A stretch of DNA of 64,000 bases, taken from the NCBI GenBank assembly GCA_947475245.1, contig CANJLW010000001.1, positions 472,025 through 536,024 on the forward strand, written 5' to 3'. Origin of the DNA: Acetobacteraceae bacterium (GTDB taxonomy: Bacteria > Pseudomonadota > Alphaproteobacteria > Acetobacterales > Acetobacteraceae). Below are positions 24,089 to 33,198 of the stretch, one piece after another. The position numbers were made by a program, and so were the translations under genes. The notes beneath the pieces are model-generated. The model searched no databases and had not been told where the DNA came from. It saw only the letters and a program-made list of their open reading frames with translations. Numbering within the stretch: position 1 is the stretch's first letter; each line of letters opens with the position of its first letter.

Positions 24089-25333
24089 TCAGGATTTCCA
24101 GCCTGTCATCGGCCAGGCGATCTTGGCGGCTTCCGGCGCGGCCGGCCAGATCGTTGCATAGTCCTTGCCCTGAAGCTGAGTCAGATACGTCGCGCTTTCG
24201 ACATTCTGCCCGGTGTCATCGAATTTGACGCCGCGATAGCCGATGAACATCGCGCTGTTGGGCAGGTTGGTCGCCTGCAGCGCGGCTTGCAGCTTGGCCG
24301 GATCGGTGGAGCCGGCACGATTGATGGCATCCGCCAGCACGATGAATGCCTGCAACGAGCGACCGCTGACATCGGCGATCTCGTTGCCGGTCTTGGCCTT
24401 GTAGATGGCGTTCATCCCAGCCGACAGGCTGCCGGCCGGACCCAGGCTCCACACACTGCGGTTGACCAGGCCCTGCGAAATCCCGCCCACGGCCGGCAGG
24501 AAGGATGGATCGGAGAAGCCGGCGGAGTCGCCGATGATCATCGGCGGCAGATAATCCAGCGATTTCATGGTGCGCATGAACAGGATCGCGTCCGATGCGT
24601 AGCTGACGAACATCGCCACGGACGGGTTGGCCTGCTTCAATTGCAGGACCTGGGCCGAGACGTCCGGACCGTTGGCGCTATAGGGAATGCGGAGGCTGAC
24701 CGGCAGACCGACGCGCTTGGCTTCGGCGGCGATGGCGTCACCGACCGAGGAGCCGTAGTCGGTATTTTCGTTCACGATCGCAATGTTATCGACGGTGCGA
24801 CCGGCCTTTTTCTGCTCCAGCAGGAACCGCATGTAGCTGTCGGCGAAGTTGCTGGCGATCGGGGTGACGCGGAAGGTGAACTTGAACCCGCGCCCGGTGA
24901 TGTTGGCCGCGACGGAGTCGGCGACGACAAAGGGAACGCCGTAGCGTTCGGCCACGGCGGTCGCCGTCATCGCGGTCGAAGAATGGTAGGACCCGAACAA
25001 GGCCGCGACCTTGTCGTTGGTGATCAGTCGCTGGGTCAAGGATTGCGCGACCGACGGATCGCCGCGGTGATCGACGTAAACCGCCTCGATCTTCGCGCCG
25101 CCGAGATTCGGCAATCCGGCGACGGTCCCGATCGGCAGGCCCTTCAGTTCCGGCCGACCGCTGTTGATGATCTCGATCGCGGTTTCCACGGCAACCTTCG
25201 CTTCCGCGCCGGACGCGGCGGAGTTTCCGGTCAGTGGGAACAACACGCCGACCTTAACGGTATCGGCGGCGCGAGCACGGGTCGATGCGATGATGGCGGG
25301 GGTCGCGAGCAGCAAAGTCCGACGGCGGATCAT
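24089..25333 (-). CDS. ABC-transporter substrate-binding protein, branched-chain amino acid (LivK) family
   Basis: A 414-residue periplasmic binding protein. The N-terminus (MIRRRTLLLATPAIIASTRARAA) is a signal peptide with an arginine-rich, possibly Tat-type, start. The mature part begins VKVGVLFPLTGNSAASGAE and has the type I periplasmic fold with GSYHSSTAMTATAVAERYGVPFV and GRTVDNIAIVNENTDYG. No permease or ATPase gene of this class is nearby, so it must share a transporter or act as an orphan. Family members bind amino acids, urea, amides or aromatic acids. Confidence 0.87.
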   Translation of the reverse strand: MIRRRTLLLATPAIIASTRARAADTVKVGVLFPLTGNSAASGAEAKVAVETAIEIINSGRPELKGLPIGTVAGLPNLGGAKIEAVYVDHRGDPSVAQSLTQRLITNDKVAALFGSYHSSTAMTATAVAERYGVPFVVADSVAANITGRGFKFTFRVTPIASNFADSYMRFLLEQKKAGRTVDNIAIVNENTDYGSSVGDAIAAEAKRVGLPVSLRIPYSANGPDVSAQVLQLKQANPSVAMFVSYASDAILFMRTMKSLDYLPPMIIGDSAGFSDPSFLPAVGGISQGLVNRSVWSLGPAGSLSAGMNAIYKAKTGNEIADVSGRSLQAFIVLADAINRAGSTDPAKLQAALQATNLPNSAMFIGYRGVKFDDTGQNVESATYLTQLQGKDYATIWPAAPEAAKIAWPMTGWKS

Positions 25334-25401
25334 GGTAGAAAGCTCCCTGTTTCCTTGCAGTGCACAATGCAGGCGAACCAGGGGCTTCGCAACGCGAATG
25401 C

Positions 25402-25815
25402 TTACGTCGGCGGGGCGGGGATCGCGGAAATGATGACCTGGGCATAGGCGTAGGGATATTCGTCGGTCATGGTCAGCGCGACCTGAGCGATCATCCCCGC
25501 GGGTGTGATGGCGCGCAGCCGTTCCGCGGAGCCTCCGGTCATTTCCAGCGTCGGTTGGCCCCCCGGCAGATTGACGACGCCGAGGTTGGAGAAGAAGACG
25601 CCCTTGCGGAAGCCCGTACCCAGGGCCTTGGCGGCGGCTTCCTTGGCCGCGAAGCGCTTGGCGAAGGTCGCCGCGCGGATTTTTTCCGTGCGGCGCATGG
25701 CCTTGGCGCGCTCCAGGTCGGTGAAGACACGTTGCAGAAAACGGTCGCCGTGCCGTTCAATCGCCGCCTCGATCCGGCGGATGTCGCAGATGTCGGAACC
25801 GAGACCGAGAATCAT
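25402..25815 (-). CDS. acpS: Holo-[acyl-carrier-protein] synthase
   Basis: A 137-residue AcpS that moves 4'-phosphopantetheine from CoA to the serine of acyl carrier proteins. Signature parts are [13 protein letters not shown] (metal-binding D8), [18 protein letters not shown] (catalytic Glu/Lys) and the C-terminal strand [18 protein letters not shown]. The start overlaps the rsh stop by 4 bp (ATGA), showing translational coupling. pdxJ, its common neighbour in this phylum, is at 3.7 kb instead. Confidence 0.95.
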   Translation of the reverse strand: MILGLGSDICDIRRIEAAIERHGDRFLQRVFTDLERAKAMRRTEKIRAATFAKRFAAKEAAAKALGTGFRKGVFFSNLGVVNLPGGQPTLEMTGGSAERLRAITPAGMIAQVALTMTDEYPYAYAQVIISAIPAPPT

Positions 25816-28109
25816 GCCGTCGCCCGTTCCACCGTCTTGATGCCGTTCAGGCCGCGCAGCCCGGCGATCACCTTGGTCAGATGCGTGACGTCGCGGACAT
25901 CGACATCGACCAGGGTTTCCATGAAATCCTGCTGCCGGTGCACGATTTTCAGATTGGCGACGGCGCCGTCGTGTTTCGCGATGCCGTTGGTCAGATTGGC
26001 GAGCGCGCTGCTTTCATTGCCCAGGATGACGCTGATGCGCGCGGTATAGCCCGGCGGCTTACCGTCGGATCGTCCGCGGCCGAGGGCCTCGTAATTCCAG
26101 TCCACATCGATGAAGCGTTCCGGCGTCGCGGAAAATCCGTTCAGGGTCTGGCAGGTTCGACCGTGGATCGTCACCCCCTTGCCGGTCGTGACGATGCCGA
26201 CGACTTCGTCGCCCGGCACCGGGTGGCAGCAGCCGGCGAAACTGTAGGCCATGCCCGGCACCAGTCCGGTCACCGGCATGTCGTTGTCCAGCCGGGTCGA
26301 AGGCCGTCCGCCGCGCGGCATCATCGGCGGCATCATGCGCGCGCTGGCGGGGGTCTGACGCAACTCGGGGTATGCCGCATGCACGATATCGCGCGGCATC
26401 TGGCTGCCGCTGCCGATCGCCACGTACAGATCGTCGGCGGTCGCGAATTTCAGCGTCTTCAGAACCGGTTCCAGCGCCTTTTCCGACCCGTCGACGCCGG
26501 CCTGACGGAATGCCTTGATCAGCTCGGACCGGCCGAGGTCGCGATTTTCCTGACGCTGCTCCTGGTGCACGAAGCGCCGGATGCGCGCGCGCGCCTTGCC
26601 GGTGACGACGAAGCGTTCCCATTGCGGCGACGGTGTTCCGCCGCGCGCCGTCATGATTTCCACTTGATCGCCGTTCTGCAGTTGGTGCCGCAGCGGCAGC
26701 AACCGGCCATTGATTTTGGCGCCGACGCAGGTGTCGCCCACCTGGCTGTGGACCGCATAGGCAAAATCGATCGGTGTCGCGCCGCGTGGCAGCGGGATCA
26801 GCCGGCCTTTCGGGGTGAAGCAGAAAACCTGATCTTCGTAGAGTTCCAGTTTGGTGTTTTCGAAAAACTCCTCTGGCGCGGAGGAGTTTTCGAGGATTTC
26901 CAGCAGGTCGCTGACCCAACCAAACTGCTGTGCATCGCGTCCGTTGGTTTTCGGGTCGTCGGTCTTGTAGACCCAATGCGCGGCGACGCCGTTTTCGGCG
27001 ACGTTGTTCATGTCCGCCGTGCGGATTTGTACTTCGATCTTTTGATTGCGCGGCTCGCGCAGCGTGACCCCGGTGTGAAGGCTTTGATAGCCGTTGGACT
27101 TGGGGGTCGAGATATAATCCTTGAAGCGGCCGGATATGACGGGATAGGCCGAATGAACGGCACCCAGCGCCGCGTAGCAGTCGCCTTTCGTGGGCATGAC
27201 GACCCGAAACGCCATCAGGTCGGAAAGCTGTTCAAAGGCCACGTTGCGGCGGTGCATCTTCTCCCAGATGGAATAGGGGGATTTCTCCCGCCCGGTCACT
27301 TCGATCGGTTCGACGCCGGCTTCTCGACACACGCGGATCAGTTCCAGCCGCACTTCGTCGATGACATCGGCGCCTTGGCCGCGCAGGAAGTTAAGCCGAG
27401 CCTGGATTGTGGCGAAGGCTTCGGGTTCGAGCTGCATGAAGGAGAGGGTTTGCAGTTCGGTCTTGACCGCATCCATACCGATGCGTTCGGCCAAGGGAGC
27501 GTAGATGTCCATGGTTTCGCGGGCGATGCGCAACCGGCGTTCCGCCTTTTCCACGAAATGCAGCGTGCGCATGTTGTGCAGACGGTCGGCGAGCTTGACC
27601 AGCAGGACCCGGATATCGCGGCTCATGGCCAGGACCAGCTTGCGGAAATTTTCTGCCTGCTTGGTGCGGTCGGACTGGAGTTCCAGGCGGGTCAGCTTGG
27701 TGACGCCGTCCACCAGCCCGCCGATTTCCTTGCCGAAGCGGGTTTCGATGTCCTTCAGTTTGATCGGCGTGTCTTCGATGACATCGTGCAGCAGGCCGGT
27801 CACGATGGATGCCGTGTCGAGCCGGTAGCCGGCCAGGATATCCGCGACGGCGACGGGATGCGTTATATAGGGGTCGCCGTTGTCGCGACGCTGGCTGCCA
27901 TGCGCCTGCATCGCCAGGACGTATGCGGCGTCGATCAGGTCGGTATTGGCGCGTGGGTCATAGGCGTGGACTTTTTCCGTCAGTTCGAACTGGCGGATGA
28001 TGGACGGACGAGCGCGGGCCTCGGCGTCCGAGGCGGGCAGTCCTTCCGGAGCGAACGCGACGGAGGGCGCGGGGAGCGGGGTCTCGCTTCCTGCACCGCC
28101 CGATCGCAT
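25812..28109 (-). CDS. rsh: Bifunctional (p)ppGpp synthetase/hydrolase, RelA/SpoT homologue (Rsh)
   Basis: A 765-residue stringent-response enzyme. In order: an HD hydrolase domain (about 60-210; [22 protein letters not shown]), the synthetase domain (about 260-370; [36 protein letters not shown]), a TGS domain ([24 protein letters not shown]), a zinc-finger/helical region with [10 protein letters not shown], and a C-terminal ACT domain. Both catalytic halves keep their motifs. As the only such gene here it probably both makes and breaks (p)ppGpp. It lies 6 bp after rpoZ, the standard order in alphaproteobacteria. The exact start is uncertain; 28109 is the first good ATG. Confidence 0.94.
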   Translation of the reverse strand: MRSGGAGSETPLPAPSVAFAPEGLPASDAEARARPSIIRQFELTEKVHAYDPRANTDLIDAAYVLAMQAHGSQRRDNGDPYITHPVAVADILAGYRLDTASIVTGLLHDVIEDTPIKLKDIETRFGKEIGGLVDGVTKLTRLELQSDRTKQAENFRKLVLAMSRDIRVLLVKLADRLHNMRTLHFVEKAERRLRIARETMDIYAPLAERIGMDAVKTELQTLSFMQLEPEAFATIQARLNFLRGQGADVIDEVRLELIRVCREAGVEPIEVTGREKSPYSIWEKMHRRNVAFEQLSDLMAFRVVMPTKGDCYAALGAVHSAYPVISGRFKDYISTPKSNGYQSLHTGVTLREPRNQKIEVQIRTADMNNVAENGVAAHWVYKTDDPKTNGRDAQQFGWVSDLLEILENSSAPEEFFENTKLELYEDQVFCFTPKGRLIPLPRGATPIDFAYAVHSQVGDTCVGAKINGRLLPLRHQLQNGDQVEIMTARGGTPSPQWERFVVTGKARARIRRFVHQEQRQENRDLGRSELIKAFRQAGVDGSEKALEPVLKTLKFATADDLYVAIGSGSQMPRDIVHAAYPELRQTPASARMMPPMMPRGGRPSTRLDNDMPVTGLVPGMAYSFAGCCHPVPGDEVVGIVTTGKGVTIHGRTCQTLNGFSATPERFIDVDWNYEALGRGRSDGKPPGYTARISVILGNESSALANLTNGIAKHDGAVANLKIVHRQQDFMETLVDVDVRDVTHLTKVIAGLRGLNGIKTVERATA

Positions 28110-28115
28110 GTCCGT

Positions 28116-28523
28116 CTACCGACGCGGCCGGCCGGCGAGTTCGGCCTCGATCGCTGCTTCCAGGTCTTCCGGCGACAGATCGTCCGCCTGATCGGGCAGG
28201 CCGGAGGCTTCTTCTTCCGCGGTGATGTCCTGCAGGCCGAAGATATTCTGGTCGGTCGGGATAAGATCCAGCACTTCTTCGTCGGCGGGTTCCGGTTCGG
28301 GAGCGCGCGACAGGGAGCGGATCAGGTCCTGTTCGATCTTCGGAAGTTCGATGGTCTCTTCGGCGATTTCGCGCAAGGCGACAACCGGGTTCTTATCGTT
28401 GTCGCGATCGACCGTCAGTTCTTCCCCCCGGCTGAGGTTACGGGCGCGCTGCGCGGCCAACAACACCAGTTCGAACCGGTTGGGGACTTTCTCGACGCAA
28501 TCTTCGACGGTGACACGCGCCAT
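28116..28523 (-). CDS. rpoZ: RNA polymerase subunit omega
   Basis: A 135-residue omega subunit. The N-terminal fold is clear: [30 protein letters not shown] then [15 protein letters not shown] long acidic C-terminal tail (about 80-130, rich in Glu/Asp/Pro) is typical of alphaproteobacterial omega. It helps RNA polymerase assembly and in many bacteria forms part of a ppGpp-binding site, which fits its position directly before rsh. Confidence 0.94.
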   Translation of the reverse strand: MARVTVEDCVEKVPNRFELVLLAAQRARNLSRGEELTVDRDNDKNPVVALREIAEETIELPKIEQDLIRSLSRAPEPEPADEEVLDLIPTDQNIFGLQDITAEEEASGLPDQADDLSPEDLEAAIEAELAGRPRR

Positions 28524-28592
28524 GCGCTCAGTCTCCAGGCCTGATCATTAGGGAACAGGGTAGCTAAAACAACGGCGGTCGCTTTGCAAGGC

Positions 28593-29135
28593 TTATAGCG
28601 CGTCGATCTGCTGCGCCGGCAACCTCTCCAGCAGTTCGCCCGCCGTCAGCCCCAGCAGGGGATGTCGCCAAGACGGTGCCGCGTCGCGCAGCGGTGCCAG
28701 CACGAACGCCCGTTGATGCGCCCGAGGATGAGGCAGGATCGGATCGGGGGCGGCGCGGACGAGATCGCGGATACCGATCAGGTCTAGGTCCAAGGTCCTT
28801 GCCGCGTTCGCCGATCCCCGAACCCGTCCGAACAACGCCTCGATCCCATGCAACGCGGCCAGCAACGCCGCGGGATCGTCGACCGCGCCGACAAGCACCG
28901 CGACCCCATTGATATAGGGCGGCTGGCCCGATGGCGGGATCGGCGCGGATTGATACCAACGCGACAACCCCTTGACCCGCAAACCCGGCAGGGAGTCCAG
29001 CGCCGCCACCGCGCGTCGGCAGGTTTCCAGCGGCGCGGAGTCATCGGGGCCGGGAAGATTGGCCCCGATCGCGATCAAAATTGGCTGGAGCGGCCGGTAC
29101 AACGCGGTTTCACTCTTCAGTAAGGTTCCGGACAT
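28593..29135 (-). CDS. folK: 2-amino-4-hydroxy-6-hydroxymethyldihydropteridine pyrophosphokinase
   Basis: FolK (HPPK) transfers pyrophosphate from ATP to 6-hydroxymethyl-dihydropterin in folate synthesis. The 180-residue protein shows ILIAIGANLPGP, SRWYQSAPIPPSGQPPYINGV, LLAALHGIEALFGRVR, RTLDLDLIG and LPHPRAHQRAFVLAPL, covering the ATP- and pterin-binding residues. The N-terminal 15 or so residues before LQPILIAIG are longer than usual, so the true start may differ, but no nearer ATG is visible. folP/folB are not in the window. Confidence 0.92.
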   Translation of the reverse strand: MSGTLLKSETALYRPLQPILIAIGANLPGPDDSAPLETCRRAVAALDSLPGLRVKGLSRWYQSAPIPPSGQPPYINGVAVLVGAVDDPAALLAALHGIEALFGRVRGSANAARTLDLDLIGIRDLVRAAPDPILPHPRAHQRAFVLAPLRDAAPSWRHPLLGLTAGELLERLPAQQIDAL

Positions 29136-29229
29136 GTATACTCTGGCCTAATCAGGGTTTAGCAGGCCAGGGCACGAAGTCTCGGTGCGATGGTAGGGCC
29201 AAACTTCATATCGCATAAGGCTGGGTTCA

Positions 29230-29835
29230 ATGCATTTTTTACCGGGCGAACGGGTCGCCTTGTTCATCGACGGTGCAAACCTCTATTCCGCGTCAAGAAA
29301 TCTTGGCTTCGACGTGGATTATCGCAACCTGTTGGAGTATTTCAGACGCAAGGCGCACGTTATACGGGCGTATTACTACTCCGCCGTCCTCGAAACCGAC
29401 GAATATTCGCCGCTGAAGCCCCTGACCGATTGGCTGGCCTATAACGGCTATACTCTGGTCACCAAGCCCGCCAAGGAATTCACCGACGCCACCGGACGGC
29501 GCCGCGTCAAGGGCAATATGGATATCGAAGTCGCCGTCGATATGCTGGAACTCGCCGACAAAATCGACCACGCCGTGCTGTTCAGCGGCGATTCCGATTT
29601 TCGTCGACTGGTGGAAGCCGTGCAACGCCGCGGCGTCAGGGTATCGGTCGTTTCATCCATACGAACCAGCCCGCCGATGGTCGCGGACGAACTGCGCCGT
29701 CAGGCCGACCAGTTCCTCGAACTCGCCGAAATCTCCCCGGAGTTCACCCGTCGACAGGGAGAGGTCCGCCCGCGGCCCATGCCGGCGCGCGGCACCCCGG
29801 CCGATCCGTTTGTCGATCCGCACGACGGCGCGTGA
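29230..29835 (+). CDS. NYN-domain (LabA/DUF88) putative ribonuclease
   Basis: A 201-residue protein of the NYN/PIN-like nuclease fold. Acidic metal-binding residues sit in ALFIDGANLY, GNMDIEVAVDML and LFSGDSDFRRLV. The family is thought to process RNA, and the gene commonly lies beside rpoZ/rsh and smpB in alphaproteobacteria, as here. The disordered Pro/Arg-rich tail after about residue 175 is typical. Its last 4 bp overlap the start of the uracil-DNA glycosylase gene. Confidence 0.88.
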   Translation: MHFLPGERVALFIDGANLYSASRNLGFDVDYRNLLEYFRRKAHVIRAYYYSAVLETDEYSPLKPLTDWLAYNGYTLVTKPAKEFTDATGRRRVKGNMDIEVAVDMLELADKIDHAVLFSGDSDFRRLVEAVQRRGVRVSVVSSIRTSPPMVADELRRQADQFLELAEISPEFTRRQGEVRPRPMPARGTPADPFVDPHDGA

Positions 29836-30479
29836 GTATCCCCACCCCGGGTGCCGATTGCGCGCTCTGTCCTCGTCTGGCCGATTACCGCCTCGCCAAT
29901 CGCACCGCGCACCCGGATTGGTTCAACGCCCCGGTTCCCAGCTTTGGCGACCTCGGCGCGCGCTTGCTTGTCGTGGGCCTTGCCCCCGGCGTTCGCGGTG
30001 CCAACCGCACCGGCCGACCCTTCACCGGCGATTTCGCCGGCATGCTGCTCTATCAAACCTTGACCAAGTTCGGATTGGCGGAGGGAACCTACGGTGCCGA
30101 TCCCACCGATGGCCTGACCCTGCGGGACTGCCGGGTCACGAACGGCGTCCGCTGCGTTCCGCCGGGCAACCTGCCGACCCCCGCCGAAATCGGCGCATGC
30201 AACCCGTTCCTCGTCGCCGAACTGGCGGCCATGCCGAATGTGAAGGCCGTTCTGGCGCTGGGCGGGGTCGCGCACCGCGCCGTGCTGCGAGCCTGTGGAC
30301 TGCGCGCCGGCCATGTCGCGTTTCAGCACGGCGCGTTGCATCGCCTGCCGAACGGTCTGATGCTGGCGGACAGCTATCACGTTTCCCGCCTCAACACGAA
30401 CACCGGGCGGCTGACGCCGGCGATGTTTGAGGGCGTGGTCGATGCGCTGCGAGATGTCCTGGTTAAAGATATATATTGA
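29832..30479 (+). CDS. Uracil-DNA glycosylase, family 5 (UDGb type)
   Basis: A 215-residue glycosylase removing uracil, and in known family 5 enzymes hypoxanthine and other deaminated bases, from DNA. Key parts are the N-terminal cysteine pair in DCALCPRL (Fe-S ligands), the water/uracil loop GLAPGVRGANRTGRPFTGDFAG, NGVRCVPPGN and the late DSYHVSRLNTNTGR. Family 5 enzymes lack the polar Asp/Asn of family 1, matching LAPGVRGAN. The GTG start overlaps the NYN gene in a GTGA, so the two are coupled. Confidence 0.9.
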   Translation: MSIPTPGADCALCPRLADYRLANRTAHPDWFNAPVPSFGDLGARLLVVGLAPGVRGANRTGRPFTGDFAGMLLYQTLTKFGLAEGTYGADPTDGLTLRDCRVTNGVRCVPPGNLPTPAEIGACNPFLVAELAAMPNVKAVLALGGVAHRAVLRACGLRAGHVAFQHGALHRLPNGLMLADSYHVSRLNTNTGRLTPAMFEGVVDALRDVLVKDIY

Positions 30480-30480
30480 A
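30464..30480 (+). promoter_or_regulatory. AT-rich segment, possible promoter of the globin-nsrR pair
   Basis: TTAAAGATATATATTGA is a sharp AT island in GC-rich surroundings, inside the end of the glycosylase gene and about 32-48 bp before the globin start. TATATT would serve as a -10 box. The segment is weakly palindromic and could also contain an NsrR-type site, but no clear consensus half-sites are seen. Confidence 0.3.
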
Positions 30481-30493
30481 TGAACCTTTGATC

Positions 30494-30510
30494 GGGCGCA
30501 GCCTGCGCCC
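30494..30510 (+). promoter_or_regulatory. Hairpin ending directly at the globin start codon
   Basis: GGGCGCA (30494-30500) pairs with TGCGCCC (30504-30510) around a GCC loop, and the ATG begins at 30511. It occupies the place where a ribosome-binding site would be, and none is otherwise visible. It may damp translation or take part in regulation; coincidence is possible in GC-rich DNA. Confidence 0.35.
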
Positions 30511-30945
30511 ATGGATCACCCACGCTTTTCTGAGATCACCGACGAGACCATCGTCGTCCTGGTCGACACTTTCTACGATGCCGTCCGCGCCGACGAACGG
30601 CTTGCCCCCGTCTTCAACGGCATGATCGCGGCCGACGCATGGCCCGCGCATCTTGAACGCATGTACGCCTTCTGGTCGTCGGTCATGCTGACGTCCGGTC
30701 GCTACAAGGGTAATCCCGTCGCGGTGCACCGGCAGGTCTCGGGGATCGATCCGTCCTTGTTTCCCCACTGGCTCGACCTGTTTGAAGCCACGGCCGATCG
30801 CCTGTTTGTGGCTGCGTTGGCCGATGAATTCGCCGTCCGCGCCGCGCGCATCGCGGAGAGTCTGCGCCTCGCGCTGTTTTTTCGACCGAGCGAGCCTTGG
30901 CCGGACGATCTGCGAAACCGCCCAAGGCCGGCCCGATGCGCCTGA
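30511..30945 (+). CDS. Group III truncated haemoglobin
   Basis: A 144-residue protein. LVDTFYDAVRADERLAPVFN, MYAFWSSVMLTSGRYKGNPVAVHRQ (proximal His H73) and FPHWLDLFEATADRLF identify group III truncated globins (Ctb-like). These bind oxygen and nitric oxide and probably help detoxify or sense NO. The C-terminal end overlaps by 10 bp the start of an NsrR-like regulator, so the two form a coupled pair. That context strengthens an NO-related role. Confidence 0.9.
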   Translation: MDHPRFSEITDETIVVLVDTFYDAVRADERLAPVFNGMIAADAWPAHLERMYAFWSSVMLTSGRYKGNPVAVHRQVSGIDPSLFPHWLDLFEATADRLFVAALADEFAVRAARIAESLRLALFFRPSEPWPDDLRNRPRPARCA

Positions 30946-31391
30946 CAGGCTTTACCGACTTCGCGCTTCGAACGTTGATCTATCTGGCGGTGCGCCCGGA
31001 CCGCTTATGCACGATCGCCGATGTAGCCGGAGATTTTGGCATCTCCGACAGTCATCTGACCAAGGTCGTGCATCACCTGGCCCGAACCGGGGAGATCGAG
31101 ACGGTGCGCGGGCACGGCGGCGGCATGCGTCTCGCTCGCGCCGCGCAGTCCATCAATGTCGGATCCGTTGTCCGTCAGGCGGAACCCGACATGGAACTCG
31201 CGGCGTGCTTCGACCAGGGGAAAACCTGCGCCATTGCTCCCGCCTGCGTATTGCGAGGGGCTTTGGCGGAGGCTTTATGCGCCTTTCTGGCGGTGTTGGA
31301 CCGCTATAGCCTGGCCGATCTGGTCGCCGACCGAAGCGGCCTCGAAACCCTGCTGGGCATCGATCAGCCCAGGGCCGAAGCGATCGCCTGA
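30936..31391 (+). CDS. nsrR: Rrf2-family regulator, NsrR-like
   Basis: A 151-residue winged helix-turn-helix protein. MRLTGFTDFALRTLIYLAV, FGISDSHLTKVVHHLARTGEIETVRGHGGG and the cluster-binding cysteines C91, C98 and C104 (CX6CX5C) are the NsrR/RsrR pattern. NsrR proteins carry an NO-sensitive Fe-S cluster and repress NO-detoxifying genes. Position directly after a truncated globin supports this. The ATG at 30936 gives the family N-terminus. IscR is the main alternative, but the CX6CX5C spacing and context favour NsrR. Confidence 0.85.
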   Translation: MRLTGFTDFALRTLIYLAVRPDRLCTIADVAGDFGISDSHLTKVVHHLARTGEIETVRGHGGGMRLARAAQSINVGSVVRQAEPDMELAACFDQGKTCAIAPACVLRGALAEALCAFLAVLDRYSLADLVADRSGLETLLGIDQPRAEAIA

Positions 31392-31903
31392 GTCAGCGTC
31401 GGCCCCTCCGGCTCTTCGCCGGACCCGTACGTGCCGACAATACGACCGTCCCGGCCGATCAGAACCTTGTTGAAGTTCCACGACGGTTCCCACCCGGTTT
31501 GTTGCTTGACCCAGGCATAGAACGGTTCCGCCTTTCCGCCGCGGACGGACACGATGCCTGTCAACGGGAACTCAATCCCAAAGCGCGTCTCGCAGAACGC
31601 CTTGATCGTCCCGTTATCCGCCGACTCCTGATTGAAGTCCCCGCTCGGCGCCCCAATGACCGTCAGGCCGGCGCCCGATCGCGCGGTGTGCAGTTTCTCC
31701 AACGCTTCGTACTGGTAGGTGTAGCCGCAGAAGCTGGCAGTATTCACGATCAGCAGCGCGCGGCCCTTGAACGCGGACAGTTCGATCCTGCCGCCCTCGA
31801 TGGACGGGAAGCTGAAATCCCAGACAGTCTTTGTGTCGGCGGCCGCCATGGTCAATCCTCCGGCAAGGGCTGCGAGAACGGTTCGGCGGGTCGGATCAGC
31901 CAT
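31364..31903 (-). CDS. Glutathione-peroxidase-family thiol peroxidase with exported N-terminus
   Basis: A 179-residue protein. The catalytic region NTASFCGYTYQYEALEKLH carries C59, and the supporting residues appear in GAPSGDFNQE and the WNFNK tetrad. An N-terminal TRRTVLAALAGGLTMAAA looks like a Tat or Sec signal peptide, so it probably acts in the periplasm against peroxides. Cysteine instead of selenocysteine is the bacterial norm. It overlaps the sulfite-oxidase-fold gene by 8 bp (same strand) and the convergent nsrR-like gene by 28 bp. Confidence 0.85.
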   Translation of the reverse strand: MADPTRRTVLAALAGGLTMAAADTKTVWDFSFPSIEGGRIELSAFKGRALLIVNTASFCGYTYQYEALEKLHTARSGAGLTVIGAPSGDFNQESADNGTIKAFCETRFGIEFPLTGIVSVRGGKAEPFYAWVKQQTGWEPSWNFNKVLIGRDGRIVGTYGSGEEPEGPTLTQAIASALG

Positions 31904-32561
31904 AGCGCTCTTCCAGCCACGGATCGCCGTTGTTGTGATAGCCGCGCACTTCCCAAAAGCCGGGATGGTCGCTGATGGTGAAGTTGATGCGGCGGATCCA
32001 CTTGGCCGATTTCCAGAGGTACAGTTTCGGCACCAGCATGCGCACCGGCCCGCCATGGGCGCGGGAAATCGGCTTGCCTTCCCATTCGTGCACCAGGAAC
32101 ACATCGGGCTGATCGAACTGATCCAGCCGGATGTTCGTTGTGTAGCCGTCATGGGCATGAAAGATCACGAAATTCGCGTCTGGCTTCGGCTGCACGATGG
32201 CCAACAGATCGCGCGCCGACACGCCTTTCCAATGATTGTCGTAGCGCGACCACTGCGTGACGCAGTGCATGTCGGAGACGCTTTCGGTCTGCGGCAGCGC
32301 CATGAATTCGGTCAGATTGAGACTGAGCTTGTTTTCCACGACGCCATCGACGTCGAGGCGGAATTTCTCGGGGGTGACATTGGGCTCAACGCCCAGGTCC
32401 AGGATCGGCCAGTCCTTCACCAGGCGCTGTCCGGGCGGAAGACGTTCCCAGGCCGGGTCGGCGGTTGCCCCGGTCAGAAGACGACCGTCACGCGCCCATT
32501 CCTGCTTCTTTTCGATCAGCTTGTCACGGATCGCGCCCGTCGAGTCGATATCGTCGGTCAT
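31896..32561 (-). CDS. Sulfite-oxidase-fold molybdopterin oxidoreductase (cytoplasmic type)
   Basis: A 221-residue protein with the molybdopterin-binding fold of the sulfite oxidase/YedY family. The molybdenum-ligating cysteine is C100 in DMHCVTQWSRYDN; HAHDGYTTN, HGGPVRMLVPKLYLWKSAKWI and HNNGDPWLEERY follow. It has no signal peptide and no dimerisation domain, unlike the SorA-type enzyme at 45.6 kb. Function is open: sulfite oxidase-like or methionine-sulfoxide-related. It forms an operon with the peroxidase gene. Confidence 0.84.
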   Translation of the reverse strand: MTDDIDSTGAIRDKLIEKKQEWARDGRLLTGATADPAWERLPPGQRLVKDWPILDLGVEPNVTPEKFRLDVDGVVENKLSLNLTEFMALPQTESVSDMHCVTQWSRYDNHWKGVSARDLLAIVQPKPDANFVIFHAHDGYTTNIRLDQFDQPDVFLVHEWEGKPISRAHGGPVRMLVPKLYLWKSAKWIRRINFTISDHPGFWEVRGYHNNGDPWLEERYG

Positions 32562-32627
32562 GACCTCTGTTCTCCGTCTCCAAGGGAAATCGGGACGATC
32601 CCGATCCCGGACCAGGTGCGCTCCATT

Positions 32628-33113
32628 TTAACCGCGGGCGCGCATCAGGCGAGCCTTGTCGCGCGCCCAGTCCCGATCGGCGATCGCGTGGCGCTTATCC
32701 TGCTTCTGCCGCCCCAGCCCCACCCCCAGCACCACCTTGGCCCTGCCCTGGTCGTTGAAGTGGATTTCCAGCGGTACCAGGGAAACGCCCTGGCGTTGCA
32801 CCTGGCCCAGCAGTTGGGCGATTTGCTTGTGTTTCAAAAGGAGTTTGCGCGGCGCGCGGGGTTCGAAGCGCGATAGCACGCCGCCCTGGTATTCCGGGAT
32901 GTAGGAGTTGAACAACCACATCTCTCCGTCGCGTTCGCCGGCCCAGGCTTCCGTCAGTGTCGCTCGGCCCAGGCGGAGCGATTTTACCTCCGGCCCTTTC
33001 AGCACAATACCGGCTTCGACCGTCTCCTTGATCGAATAATCGAAGCGCGCTTTACGATTTTGCGCCGCGATCCCGTGCGAAATCATGCCTTTTTTGTTTT
33101 TCGCTTCGGCCAT
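32628..33113 (-). CDS. smpB: tmRNA-binding protein SmpB
   Basis: A 161-residue SmpB that binds tmRNA and rescues stalled ribosomes by trans-translation. Signature parts are NRKARFDYSIKETVEAGIVLKGPEVKSLRLGRATL, FNSYIPEYQG, RKLLLKHKQIAQLL, LVPLEIHFNDQGRAKVVLGVGLG and the basic tail KQDKRHAIADRDWARDKARLMR. The tmRNA gene itself (ssrA) was not recognised in the window. It lies downstream of dapA in the usual alphaproteobacterial order. Confidence 0.95.
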   Translation of the reverse strand: MAEAKNKKGMISHGIAAQNRKARFDYSIKETVEAGIVLKGPEVKSLRLGRATLTEAWAGERDGEMWLFNSYIPEYQGGVLSRFEPRAPRKLLLKHKQIAQLLGQVQRQGVSLVPLEIHFNDQGRAKVVLGVGLGRQKQDKRHAIADRDWARDKARLMRARG

Positions 33114-33145
33114 GGCGCGTCGATCGAAATCCTCTGAAAACGGAA

Positions 33146-33170
33146 ACGGGGGCGGAAGTTCCGCCCCCGT
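33146..33170 (-). terminator. Intrinsic terminator of dapA
   Basis: ACGGGGGCGG (33146-33155) pairs perfectly with CCGCCCCCGT (33161-33170) around a 5-nt loop. Read on the minus strand it is followed by TTTCCGTTTT, a fair T-rich tract. It lies 29 bp beyond the dapA stop and before smpB. Confidence 0.65.
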
Positions 33171-33198
33171 GACCGCATTATGTGGCGTGCCGAAGCGG

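Noticed and set aside
25881-28544. An 887-codon open frame on the plus strand opposite rsh and rpoZ
   Set aside because: It is a mirror of strongly coding rsh/rpoZ; its translation has no recognisable domain and is rich in Gly, Arg, Asp and His as expected for antisense frames in GC-rich genes.
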